DNA of 64,000 nt from DAHUYF01 sp052143095 (lineage in GTDB: Bacteria; Pseudomonadota; Alphaproteobacteria; ATCC43930; CGMCC-115725): assembly GCA_052143095.1 (NCBI GenBank), contig JBKQTR010000165.1, forward strand, positions 1 to 64,000, written 5' to 3'. Shown here piece by piece: positions 17,324-26,693 of the stretch (positions are counted from its first letter, which is position 1; each line of letters starts with the position of its first letter). The translations under genes were made by a program, and so were the position numbers. The notes beneath the pieces were generated by a model, which had not been told where the DNA came from, did no database searches, and was given only the letters and a program-made list of their open reading frames with translations.

Positions 17324-17578
17324 ATGCCTAGGCACTTTGTCCTCGCAATCCTCTCCGCCGCCATGCTCACGGGGCTCGCGGGATGCGTCTCGCCGGAGGA
17401 GTTGCGCCGCCAAGACGAAGCCGCGTGCGCGAGCTATGGCTTCAAGCCGGACACGAACGAATTTGCGACCTGTCTCCAACGCGAGAGCTTGGCACGGCGT
17501 CGCGAGGCCCTACCGCCCGACTTCGGCTGGTATGGCGGGCCGGGTTGGTATCCGCCGCCGCCCTATGTCATACGATAG
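17324..17578 (+). CDS. Small lipoprotein of unknown function
   Basis: The 84-residue protein has a signal peptide ending in the lipobox LAGC at about residues 18-21, so it should be lipid-anchored. The mature part has two further cysteines (AACASYGF and FATCLQRE) and a C-terminal Gly/Tyr/Pro tail (WYGGPGWYPPPPY). The CxSYGFxxxTxxFAxCL pattern recurs in many short alphaproteobacterial lipoproteins of unknown role. GGAGGCGCAG precedes the ATG. It is inserted between hprK and chvG in opposite orientation, and its stop lies 9 bases from the chvG stop. Confidence 0.85.
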   Translation: MPRHFVLAILSAAMLTGLAGCVSPEELRRQDEAACASYGFKPDTNEFATCLQRESLARRREALPPDFGWYGGPGWYPPPPYVIR

Positions 17579-17587
17579 AACGCGGGG

Positions 17588-19204
17588 TCACCCCACCGGC
17601 AGGCGCACCGTGAAGCGGGCGCCGATGATGCTGCCGTCGGCGCCGCGCCGGTTCTCGGCGCGGATCGTCCCGCGATGCGCCTCGACGATCTGCTTGGAGA
17701 TCGAGAGCCCGAGGCCGGAATGCGTGCCGAACTTCTCGCCGGCTGGGCGCTCGCTGTAGAAGCGCTCGAAGATCGCCTCGAGCTTGCCCTCGGGAATGCC
17801 GGGGCCTTCATCCTCGATGATGATGACCACCCACTCGCCCTGGCGCAGCGCGGCGATGTGCAGCGCGGCACCGGGCGGGCTGAAGGAGAGGGCGTTGGCG
17901 ATGAGGTTGCGGAACACCTGCACCAGCCGCCCCTCGATGCCGAGCACGGCGAGATCGCCCGCCGCGGTGCCCGCCGGTCCCGGCAGCGACAGCAGCAGGC
18001 GCGGCGCGCGCTCGTCCGCCGCCGCCTGATAGACGTCGACCAGGGTCTCGAGCATGCGGCCGATCAGCACCGGCTCGAGCTCGACGCGGGAGAGCTCGGC
18101 GTCGAGCCGCGAGGCGTCGGAAATGTCGGTGATCAGCCGGTCGAGGCGCTGCACGTCCTCGAGCACGACCGCCAGCAGCCGGCGCTGCTTCTGCGGATCG
18201 TCGACGCGCGCCGCGGTCTCGACCGCGCTCCGGAGCGAGGTCAGCGGGTTCTTGATCTCATGCGCGACATCGGCGGCGAAATGCTCGATCGCATCCATGC
18301 GCGCCCAGAGCGCGCCGGTCATCTCGCGGAAGGCGGCGGAGAGATCGCCGATCTCGTCGCCGCGCTTGGTGAAGTCGGGGATCAGCATCTGGCGGCCATG
18401 GCCGCGGCGGACGCGCTCGGCGGCGGCGGCGAGCCGCCGGATCGGCCGGCCGATGGTGCCGGCGAGATAGATCGACAGCAGCACGGTGACGCCGAGGGCG
18501 ATGAGGAAGACCTTGAGGATCTCGAAGCGCACGCCGCGCACCGCCTGGTCGATCTCGGCGCTGTCGGAGGAGAGCAGCACCGCGCCCAGCACCTGCCGGT
18601 AGCGCTGCACCGGCACGGCGACGCTGAGCATCAGCAGGCTGCCGCCCTCGCGCTCGCTGCGCACCGCCGAGGCGATGTCGCCGGCCAGCGCCTTCTGCAC
18701 CTCCTGGTAGTCGGCGGCGTTCTGCGCCGCGGCTTCGCGATAGGCGGGGTAGCGGCGCTGGCCGGGCAGCCGCGCCACCACCCAGTCGTAAAGCGCGGTG
18801 GCGACGCGCGCCACCGCGCCGCTATCGTCCGGCGGCGGCAGCTCCTTGATCTGCACCATGCCGCCGGGGCCGATCAGCACGCGGCTGTCGGCGATGAGCT
18901 TGCCGTCGGCGCCGAAGAGCCGCGCGCGCGTGTGCGTCGGCTCGACGAGGCGCTGCATCATCTGGCGCCCGAGTGCCGGCAGCAGCTGCTCGCCCTCGCC
19001 CAGGCTGTCGATCACCGCACCCTCGCCCAGCGCCGCGGCGAAGACCTGGCCTTGGGTCTTAAGCGCGTCGAGCTGTGCGTCGACCAGGCTCTGCTGATAT
19101 TCGCCGAGATAGAGCAGGCCGAGGCCGAGCAGGCCCAGCGCCAGCACGTTGACGGCAAGGATGCGGCGGGTGAGCGGCGAGAGGCGCCGGCGCCGCCGCG
19201 CCAT
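17588..19204 (-). CDS. chvG: Sensor histidine kinase ChvG
   Basis: The protein (538 residues from this start) has an N-terminal basic stretch, a transmembrane helix (ILAVNVLALGLLGLGLLYLG), a periplasmic domain to about residue 255, a second helix (FLIALGVTVLLSIYLAG), a HAMP domain, the H-box FAADVAHEIKNPLTSLRSA and HATPase motifs NALSFSPPG, EDEGPGIPEG and HSGLGLSISKQI. ChvG senses acid or envelope stress and phosphorylates ChvI, held off by ExoR in rhizobia (no exoR here). The start is uncertain: ATG 19204 lies 37 bases past chvI, ATG 19273 would overlap it, and neither has a clear ribosome binding site. Confidence 0.92.
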   Translation of the reverse strand: MARRRRRLSPLTRRILAVNVLALGLLGLGLLYLGEYQQSLVDAQLDALKTQGQVFAAALGEGAVIDSLGEGEQLLPALGRQMMQRLVEPTHTRARLFGADGKLIADSRVLIGPGGMVQIKELPPPDDSGAVARVATALYDWVVARLPGQRRYPAYREAAAQNAADYQEVQKALAGDIASAVRSEREGGSLLMLSVAVPVQRYRQVLGAVLLSSDSAEIDQAVRGVRFEILKVFLIALGVTVLLSIYLAGTIGRPIRRLAAAAERVRRGHGRQMLIPDFTKRGDEIGDLSAAFREMTGALWARMDAIEHFAADVAHEIKNPLTSLRSAVETAARVDDPQKQRRLLAVVLEDVQRLDRLITDISDASRLDAELSRVELEPVLIGRMLETLVDVYQAAADERAPRLLLSLPGPAGTAAGDLAVLGIEGRLVQVFRNLIANALSFSPPGAALHIAALRQGEWVVIIIEDEGPGIPEGKLEAIFERFYSERPAGEKFGTHSGLGLSISKQIVEAHRGTIRAENRRGADGSIIGARFTVRLPVG

Positions 19205-19241
19205 CGTCGCCGGCGCCGCCGCGGCGGCGCGCTCGGCAGGC

Positions 19242-19934
19242 TCAGCGGTCGCGGTAGCGATAACCGACGCCATAGAGGGTTTCGATCTGGGCGAAGCTGC
19301 CATCGACCGCCTTGAACTTCTTGCGCAGGCGCTTGATGTGGCTGTCGATGGTGCGGTCATCGACATAGATGTGCTCGCCATAGGCGCCGTCCATGAGCTG
19401 ATCGCGGCTCTTGACGTGGCCGGGACGCAGCGCCAGCGATTTCAGGATCAGGAACTCGGTCACCGTCAGATCGACATTGGTGCCTTTCCAGCTGCACTGA
19501 TGGCGCGCGGGATCGAGCAGCAGCTCGGCGCGCTGGATCACCGGCTCGCTCTCGCCGCTGCCGCGCGCCAGCTCGCCGCGGCGCAGCAGCGCGCGGATGC
19601 GCTCGACCAGCAGGCGCTGCGAGAACGGCTTCTTGATGTAGTCGTCGGCGCCCATGCGCAGGCCCAACACCTCGTCGACCTCGTCGTCCTTGGAGGTGAG
19701 GAAGATCACCGGCATGGCGCCCTGCTTCCTGAGCTGGCCGAGCAGCTCCATGCCGTCCATGCGCGGCATCTTGATGTCGAGGATGGCGAGGTCGGCGGGA
19801 TGCTGGGCGAGCCCGCGCAGCGCCTCGGCGCCGTCGGAGTAGGTGCGCACCTGGAAACCCTCGGCCTCGAGCGCGATCGCCACTGAGGTCAGGATGTTCT
19901 TGTCGTCGTCGACAAGCGCGATGTTGTTTGCCAC
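19242..19934 (-). CDS. chvI: Response regulator ChvI (OmpR family)
   Basis: The 230-residue regulator has a receiver domain with acidic pocket ALVDDD, phosphorylated Asp in LAILDIKMPRMDG, and Lys in DDYIKKPFSQ. A winged helix follows, ending RKKFKAVDGSFAQIETLYGVGYRYRD. Start is GTG at 19934 with AAAGGTGAG upstream. In alphaproteobacteria ChvI controls envelope, motility and acid-response genes and often pckA; here pckA lies 4 kb away on the other strand rather than adjacent. It is co-oriented with chvG. Confidence 0.95.
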   Translation of the reverse strand: MANNIALVDDDKNILTSVAIALEAEGFQVRTYSDGAEALRGLAQHPADLAILDIKMPRMDGMELLGQLRKQGAMPVIFLTSKDDEVDEVLGLRMGADDYIKKPFSQRLLVERIRALLRRGELARGSGESEPVIQRAELLLDPARHQCSWKGTNVDLTVTEFLILKSLALRPGHVKSRDQLMDGAYGEHIYVDDRTIDSHIKRLRKKFKAVDGSFAQIETLYGVGYRYRDR

Positions 19935-20046
19935 GGCAGCTCACCTTTCCCGCAAGTTCAGCACAGCGACGCTCGCCTCTCGGTGTGGCGGCTTTAAGGC
20001 AACGCGGTGAAAAGCTGTGGCTTGGCCCTGTATAGGCATCAAAGCC

Positions 20047-20823
20047 TCAGCTTTCCAGGAAATAGCGCGTCGGCGCCCGGCCCAGCGCGCGGCGGAACAT
20101 GCTGGTGAAGGCGCTGGGGCTCTGATAGCCCAAATCGAGCGCCACCGCGGTGACTTTCTGCCCGGTGGCGAGCCGGCCAAGCGCGTCGACCAGGCGCACC
20201 TGCTGACGCCAGGCGCCGAAGCTCATGCCGGTCTCCTTGCGGAAGAGCCGCGCCAGCGTGCGGCTCGAGGCGCCGACGCCGCCGGCCCATTGCTCCAGCG
20301 TGCGCTCGCTGGCGGGATCGGCTTGGATCGCCGCGCAGAGCCGGCGCAGGCGCCCGTCTTCGGGCCAGGGGAGATGCAGCGGCAGCACCGGCAGCGCGCG
20401 GATCTCGTCGAGCACCAGCGCCATGACGCGGCCGTCCGGCCCCGCCTCATCATAAAGCAGCGGCAGCTCGACCGCGCGCAGGATGAGCTCGCGCAGCAGC
20501 GGCGAGACGGCGATGACACAGCATTGCCGCGGCAGCGACGCCGCAACGTCGGCGCGGATATAAAGCGTGCGCATCGCCACATTGCCCCAGCTGCGGATCG
20601 AATGCTCGGTCTCCGCCGGCATCCAGACGGCGCGGTTCGGCGGCACCACCCAGGTGCCCTGGCGCGTCCATGCCACCATCACCCCCTGGGCGGCGAAGAC
20701 CAGCTGCCCCCGGCGATGGCGGTGCGGCGCGACGCGGTTGCCGTCGGGGAAGTCCTTGGCCATGGCGGCGATCGGCCGCGGCACGTCCTGGTAGTCCTCG
20801 GGGTCGGTGCTGCGCAAGGTCAT
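20047..20823 (-). CDS. AraC-family regulator with N-terminal cupin domain
   Basis: The 258-residue protein has an N-terminal cupin-like half (APHRHRRGQLVFAAQGVMVA, a probable effector-binding His motif) and a C-terminal pair of helix-turn-helix motifs (ASSRTLARLFRKETGMSFGAWRQ and TAVALDLGYQSPSAFTSMFRR). It belongs to the NimR/YdiP-like group. It is divergent from an MFS transporter gene 111 bases away, the classic layout in which an AraC regulator controls an efflux pump. Inducer unknown. Confidence 0.87.
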   Translation of the reverse strand: MTLRSTDPEDYQDVPRPIAAMAKDFPDGNRVAPHRHRRGQLVFAAQGVMVAWTRQGTWVVPPNRAVWMPAETEHSIRSWGNVAMRTLYIRADVAASLPRQCCVIAVSPLLRELILRAVELPLLYDEAGPDGRVMALVLDEIRALPVLPLHLPWPEDGRLRRLCAAIQADPASERTLEQWAGGVGASSRTLARLFRKETGMSFGAWRQQVRLVDALGRLATGQKVTAVALDLGYQSPSAFTSMFRRALGRAPTRYFLES

Positions 20824-20934
20824 AGGGGGGGTGTCCGATTCTCGATAGATAATGGCAGACTAGCGCGAGCGGGCTAAAATCGCCAGGATTATGCTTCGGA
20901 TCCTACCTTCGTATCCGCCGCCGGAGCCGGAGCC

Positions 20935-22128
20935 ATGGAGAAGTCCCGCCTGATCGTCGCCTTCCTCAATCTCGGCCATTTCCTCGACCATCTGGCGATG
21001 CTGATCTATGCCACCGCGGTGCTGGTGATGACAGCGCAGTTCGGCCTCAGCTACGAGGCGATGCTGCCGCTGTCGCTGGGCGGCTTCATCGCCTTCGGCG
21101 GCGGCTCGCTGCCGGCCGGCTGGCTCGGCGACCACTGGGGAAGGCGCAACATGATGATCGTCTTCTTCCTCGGGCTGGGCGCGGCGCTGGTGTTGACCGG
21201 CTTCGCCGCGACGCGCTGGCAGATCGTCGCCGGGCTGACGCTGATTGGCATCTTCGCCTCGATCTACCACCCGGTCGGCATCGCCATGCTGGTCAGGGAT
21301 CAGGCGCGGGTCGGGCGGACGCTCGGCTGGAACGGCGTCTGGGGCAATCTCGGCCTCGCCTGCGCCGCCTTCATCGCCGGCTGGTTCGCCGATCATGTGA
21401 GCTGGCGCGCTGCCTTCTTCGTGCCGGGCGCCGTCACCGTCGCCGCCGGCATCGCCTTCGCGCTGCTGGTGCCGCGCACGGCGGCCACCGCCGCGCAGCC
21501 GCGCCGCGGCGGGCCGCGGCATGTGCCGGACGCGCTGGCGCGCCGCGTCTTCGCGCTGCTTGCGGTGGCGACGGCGTGCAGCGGCGTGATCTTCGCCGCC
21601 GTCACCAACGCGCTGCCGAAGATCTTCGACGAGCGGCTGACCGCGCTGGTGCACACCACCACCGGCATCGGCACGCTGATCTCGGCGGTCTATATCGTCG
21701 CCGCCATGGCGCAGCTCGTGGTCGGCCAGCTCATCGACCGCCACTCGCTGCGCATCGTGTTCCTGACGCTGGCCTTGCTGCAGGCGCCGCTGCTGGCGCT
21801 GGCCGGGGTACTGACGGATTGGTCGATGCTGCTGGTGGCGGTGGCGATGATGTTCGTGATCTTCGGCATCATCCCGATCAACGACGCGATGGTGGCGCGC
21901 TATGCGCATGAGAGCTGGCGCTCGCGGGTCTATGCGCTGCGCTATGTCGTCTCCTTCGGCGCGAGCCTGCCGGCGATCCCGCTGGTCGCCTATCTGCAGC
22001 CCAAGACCGGCGGCTTCGTGCCGCTGTTCGGCGTGCTCGCCGCCATCGCGCTGGGCACGCTGGCAACCGCGCTGCTGTTCCCCGGCGGCGAGCGCAGCGC
22101 CGCCCCGGCCCGGGCGGCGGCGGAATAG
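20935..22128 (+). CDS. MFS transporter
   Basis: The 397-residue protein has about 12 hydrophobic segments and the MFS loop motif GWLGDHWGRRN between helices 2 and 3, near residue 65. Its N-terminus (FLNLGHFLDHLAMLIY) resembles the FSR/fosmidomycin-resistance-like and related exporter branch. A GGAGCC ribosome binding site precedes the ATG. Divergent orientation from the AraC-type gene suggests it exports the compound sensed by that regulator. Substrate unknown. Confidence 0.87.
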   Translation: MEKSRLIVAFLNLGHFLDHLAMLIYATAVLVMTAQFGLSYEAMLPLSLGGFIAFGGGSLPAGWLGDHWGRRNMMIVFFLGLGAALVLTGFAATRWQIVAGLTLIGIFASIYHPVGIAMLVRDQARVGRTLGWNGVWGNLGLACAAFIAGWFADHVSWRAAFFVPGAVTVAAGIAFALLVPRTAATAAQPRRGGPRHVPDALARRVFALLAVATACSGVIFAAVTNALPKIFDERLTALVHTTTGIGTLISAVYIVAAMAQLVVGQLIDRHSLRIVFLTLALLQAPLLALAGVLTDWSMLLVAVAMMFVIFGIIPINDAMVARYAHESWRSRVYALRYVVSFGASLPAIPLVAYLQPKTGGFVPLFGVLAAIALGTLATALLFPGGERSAAPARAAAE

Positions 22129-22203
22129 GCCGCCCGCTTGAGCGTGTTCCGAGCAGCTGGAATCGCCGATTACAGCGGTCCTCGTGCAAGCGCTAGAGAA
22201 TGT

Positions 22204-22330
22204 ACAAATCTCACGGCAGCGCACCCTCAGCGATCGCCTTGCCCGCGAAAGCGGGCATCCAGGGGCCTCAAATGCAATCAGCGGAGCGCTTCCCCTGGGT
22301 CTCCGCTTTCGCGCGCTTTCGCGGGGACGG
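22204..22330 (+). repeat. Outer inverted-repeat arm, left
   Basis: This arm contains CTTGCCCGCGAAAGCGGGCA and ends CGCTTTCGCGGGGACGG. It pairs with 22875-23002 over nearly its whole length, with a few substitutions and short indels. It begins 75 bases after the MFS stop codon. Confidence 0.85.
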
Positions 22331-22346
22331 CGGAATAACGAGCCGG

Positions 22347-22400
22347 ACCTGCGGCGTTTTCTGGGATATGTACATACCGTAGCGCGCAAGCGGGGACCCA
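22347..22400 (+). repeat. Inner inverted-repeat arm, left
   Basis: This 54-base arm runs from ACCTGCGGCGTTTTCTGGGA to CGCAAGCGGGGACCCA. It matches the complement of 22723-22776 at 51 of 54 positions and ends 17 bases before the nuclease ATG. Confidence 0.9.
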
Positions 22401-22417
22401 GGGCGAGCGAGCGGCCC

Positions 22418-22714
22418 ATGACAGAGAAAAATCCTTGCGTCTACATTCTGGCGAGCCGCCGCAACGGAACGCTTTATGTTGGCGTCACCAGCGACATCGC
22501 CCGCCGCGCCCGGGAGCATCGGACGGGTGCCATCGAAGGCTTCACCAAACGCTACAATGTCCACCTTTTGGTCTTCATCGAGTTCCACGAGTCGATGGCC
22601 GAGGCGATGCTCCGCGAGAAGCGCATCAAGAAATGGCGACGCGCGTGGAAGCTCGCACTAATCGAGCGGGATAACCCGCAATGGCGAGACCTTCACGACG
22701 ACCTCCTGTTGTAG
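22418..22714 (+). CDS. GIY-YIG endonuclease-domain protein
   Basis: The 98-residue single-domain protein has the GIY-YIG core as CVYILASRRNGTLYVGVTSD (residues 7-26), catalytic-Arg helix IARRAREHRTG, the KRYNVHLLVFIE strand and the Glu/Lys helix AEAMLREKRIKKWRR. It belongs to the YhbQ/UPF0213-like group of small nucleases. Family members cut DNA with a divalent metal, but cellular roles of the stand-alone type are mostly unknown. No strong ribosome binding site precedes ATG 22418, which lies close to the inner repeat arm; the stop codon lies 8 bases before the right arm. The gene and repeats therefore form one unit. Confidence 0.9.
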   Translation: MTEKNPCVYILASRRNGTLYVGVTSDIARRAREHRTGAIEGFTKRYNVHLLVFIEFHESMAEAMLREKRIKKWRRAWKLALIERDNPQWRDLHDDLLL

Positions 22715-22722
22715 CGCCATCC

Positions 22723-22776
22723 TGGCTCCCCGCTTGCGCGCTACGGAATGTACATATCCCGGAAAACGCCGCAGGT
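22723..22776 (-). repeat. Inner inverted-repeat arm, right
   Basis: This arm is the complement of 22347-22400, with three mismatches. It starts 8 bases after the nuclease stop codon. Confidence 0.9.
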
Positions 22777-22874
22777 CGGGCTAGGCCGTGTACTCAAATT
22801 CATATTTTCGCTCGTGACCCCAAGCGGATACGCTCACAAGTGGCGATGACGTCTGCTGGACGGATACGAGAATC

Positions 22875-23002
22875 CCGTCCCCGCGAAAGCGCGCGAAAGC
22901 GCGGACCCAGGGGAAGCGATCCGCTGATTGCATTTGAGGTCCCTGGATGCCCGCTTTCGCGGGCAAGGCGATCGTTGCGGGCGGCGCTGCCGTGAGATTT
23001 GT
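22875..23002 (-). repeat. Outer inverted-repeat arm, right
   Basis: This arm starts CCGTCCCCGCGAAAGC and contains TGCCCGCTTTCGCGGGCAAG. It is the complement of 22204-22330. The intervening 22777-22874 has no counterpart on the left side. Confidence 0.85.
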
Positions 23003-23152
23003 GCGCTCCGTAGCGCGCAAGCGGGGACCCAGCGCAAGCGACGCGCGTTTGCCCCTGGGCCCCGGCCTTCGCCGGGGCGGCGGAGATGTTTCGACCTCTT
23101 CGGAATCCGGGCTAGCGCCGCCCGGGCGCAGAATCGGTGCTAGACTGGCGCC

Positions 23153-23857
23153 ATGACCGACGCCCCCGCCGCCACCGCGCGAAGGCTGTTGCGCGCCGCC
23201 GACCGCGGCAGCCTGGCGACGGCGCAGCAAGGCTGGCCCTATGCCTCGCTGACGCTGGTGGCGCTGGCAGCGGACGCGAGCCCGCTGCTGCTGCTCTCCG
23301 ACCTTGCCGAGCACACCAAGAACCTGCGGCGCGATCCCCGCGCCTCGCTGCTGATCGACGGCACCGCCGGGCGCGACGACCCGCTCACGGGCCCGCGGGT
23401 CACGGTCATGGGCGAGGTCGCGGAAGCGGCCGATCCGCTGCTGCTGGCGCGCTTCACCAGGCGCCACCCCTCGGCCGAGCGCTATGCCGGCTTTGCCGAT
23501 TTCCGCCTCTACCGGCTGCAGGTGGCGCGGGCGCATCTCGTCGCCGGCTTCGGGCGGATCGACTGGATCGAGGCCGCGTCGCTGCTCTCGCCCCCCGCCC
23601 CGGCGCTCGCCGCGGCGGAGGCGGACATCCTGGCGCATATGAACGCCGACCATGCCGGGACCATCGATCTCTATGCCGAGCGCCTGCTGGGGCTCGCCGG
23701 CGCGGGCTGGCGGCTTACCGGGGTCGATCCCGAGGGCGCCGACCTCCGCCGCGGCGGTTGCATAGGAAGGCTTGACTTCCGCGCGCCGGTAGGCGATGCG
23801 GAAGGGGCGCGGGTCGAGCTCGTCCAATTCGCCAAAACGGCGAGGGGGATGGGTTAA
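23153..23857 (+). CDS. HugZ-like heme-utilisation / PNPOx-fold protein with DUF2470 tail
   Basis: The 234-residue protein has an N-terminal split-barrel flavin-binding-like domain (RGSLATAQQGWPYASLTL, LLLLSDLAEHTKNLRRDPRA) and a C-terminal DUF2470 domain (ILAHMNADHAGTIDLYAE), matching HugZ-family heme-degrading proteins. In HugZ of Helicobacter the C-terminal His ligates heme; the conserved HMNADH His is present here. It precedes pckA on the same strand by 161 bases. Heme degradation is a family-based guess. Confidence 0.82.
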   Translation: MTDAPAATARRLLRAADRGSLATAQQGWPYASLTLVALAADASPLLLLSDLAEHTKNLRRDPRASLLIDGTAGRDDPLTGPRVTVMGEVAEAADPLLLARFTRRHPSAERYAGFADFRLYRLQVARAHLVAGFGRIDWIEAASLLSPPAPALAAAEADILAHMNADHAGTIDLYAERLLGLAGAGWRLTGVDPEGADLRRGGCIGRLDFRAPVGDAEGARVELVQFAKTARGMG

Positions 23858-24018
23858 CGGCGCCTACCGCCGCGGGAACGAACCGGGGTTGGTCGGTGTT
23901 CAGTTGCGGACTGGCCGCCCGGCCCGAGGGGATCCCCCGGGGCGCCGCTTCTCGGCGCCTCAGCTTGTTATCAAGCCCTTGAAAGGGCGCAGTAAAATGT
24001 GAGCAGGAGGTCAAGGCC

Positions 24019-25641
<1,623 letters not shown>

Positions 25642-25660
25642 CGTAGAAGTCGTCAGCGGT

Positions 25661-25715
25661 CAGTTATCAGTTGTCAGTCGGCCGCACCGGGCTGATAACT
25701 GATCACTGACAACTG
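25661..25715. repeat. Overlapping inverted repeats after pckA
   Basis: CAGTTATCAG and CAGTTGTCAG on the left (25661-25677) have exact complements CTGATAACTG (25692-25701) and CTGACAACTG (25706-25715) on the right. The pairs are in the same order rather than mirrored, so two alternative hairpins are possible. It sits 20 bases past the pckA stop and could end that transcript, though no T-run follows. Confidence 0.65.
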
Positions 25716-25728
25716 AGGGCTTCCGTCC

Positions 25729-26685
25729 ATGATCTCGCATCGCTTCATCGAGACCAACGGCGTCCGGCTGCATGTCGCGGAGGCAGGCGCGGGGCCTGCG
25801 GTGCTGCTGTGCCATGGCTGGCCCGAGACCTGGTATTCCTGGCGCCACCAGATCCCAGCGCTCGCCGCGGCGGGCTTCCGCGTGCTGGCGCCGGACATGC
25901 GCGGCTACGGCAGCAGCGGCCGGCCCGAGCCGATCGAGGCCTATACCCAGCTCCACATCGTCGGCGACATGGTCGGGCTGCTCGATGCGCTCGAGCTTAG
26001 GGACGCGGTGATCATCGGTCATGATTGGGGCGCGCCCGCGGCCTGGCATTCGGCGCTGATGCGGCCCGACCGCTTCCGCGCCGTGGCGGGGTTGAGCGTG
26101 CCTTATCGGCCGCGCGGCAAGATCAGCGCCATCGACGCGTTCAAGCTCGCCGGCATGGAAACCATCTACATGATGTATTTCCAGCAGCCGGGGATCGCCG
26201 AGGCGGAGTTCGAGCGCGACGTGACGCGGGCGCTGCGCCAAGTCTATTACTCCGCCTCGGGCAGCCTGCCGCCGGGCAAGGCGTGGCGCCCCTTTGTGCC
26301 GCCGGGCAAGGGCCTGCTCGACACCACGCTCGACACCGAGATGCCGCTGCCCTGGCTGAGCGCGGACGATCTGGCGGAATACGCCAAGGCGTTCAGCGCC
26401 AGCGGCTTTCGCGGCGGCTTCAACTGGTACCGCAACCTGCATCGCAATTGGGAGCTGATGGCGCCCTTTGCCGGCGCGCCGATCGCGCAGCCCTCGCTGT
26501 TCATCGCCGGCACGCGCGACGGCGTCATCCGCATGCCCGGCATGCGCGTCGGCTTCGACGAGATGAAGCCGGTGCTGCCGGGGCTGAAGCGCAGCGTGCT
26601 CATCGACGGCGCCGGCCATTGGGTGCAGCAGGAAGCGCCGGAAAAGGTAAACGCGCTGTTGATCGAGTTTCTGAAGGAGCTTTAG
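25729..26685 (+). CDS. Alpha/beta-hydrolase, epoxide hydrolase type
   Basis: The 318-residue enzyme shows the oxyanion motif HGWPETWYSWR, the nucleophile Asp in GHDWGAPAAWH and the catalytic His in GAGHWVQQE. An Asp nucleophile with the HGxP motif distinguishes epoxide hydrolases from esterases. The cap region contains the conserved Tyr candidates in MMYFQQPG and FNWYRN. Products would be vicinal diols. It is followed 8 bases later by an MDR reductase, suggesting joint detoxification. Confidence 0.9.
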   Translation: MISHRFIETNGVRLHVAEAGAGPAVLLCHGWPETWYSWRHQIPALAAAGFRVLAPDMRGYGSSGRPEPIEAYTQLHIVGDMVGLLDALELRDAVIIGHDWGAPAAWHSALMRPDRFRAVAGLSVPYRPRGKISAIDAFKLAGMETIYMMYFQQPGIAEAEFERDVTRALRQVYYSASGSLPPGKAWRPFVPPGKGLLDTTLDTEMPLPWLSADDLAEYAKAFSASGFRGGFNWYRNLHRNWELMAPFAGAPIAQPSLFIAGTRDGVIRMPGMRVGFDEMKPVLPGLKRSVLIDGAGHWVQQEAPEKVNALLIEFLKEL

Positions 26686-26693
26686 GAGCAGCC

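Larger units (their letters stand above)
22204..23002. mobile_element. Putative element: GIY-YIG nuclease gene inside two nested inverted-repeat pairs
   Basis: A small nuclease gene is bracketed by an inner pair of 54-base inverted repeats (22347-22400 and 22723-22776, 51 of 54 bases matching) and an outer pair of about 127 bases (22204-22330 and 22875-23002). The left arms are 16 bases apart; the right arms are separated by about 98 unpaired bases, as if extra DNA had entered. A further partial direct copy of the inner-arm end (CCGTAGCGCGCAAGCGGGGA) sits at 23009-23028. The symmetry around one gene suggests a unit that moves or is copied with its repeats. Mobility is inference. Confidence 0.6.

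Noticed and set aside
20824..20934. Operator between the AraC and MFS genes
   Set aside because: The region was read for dyads but nothing beyond short chance matches was found.
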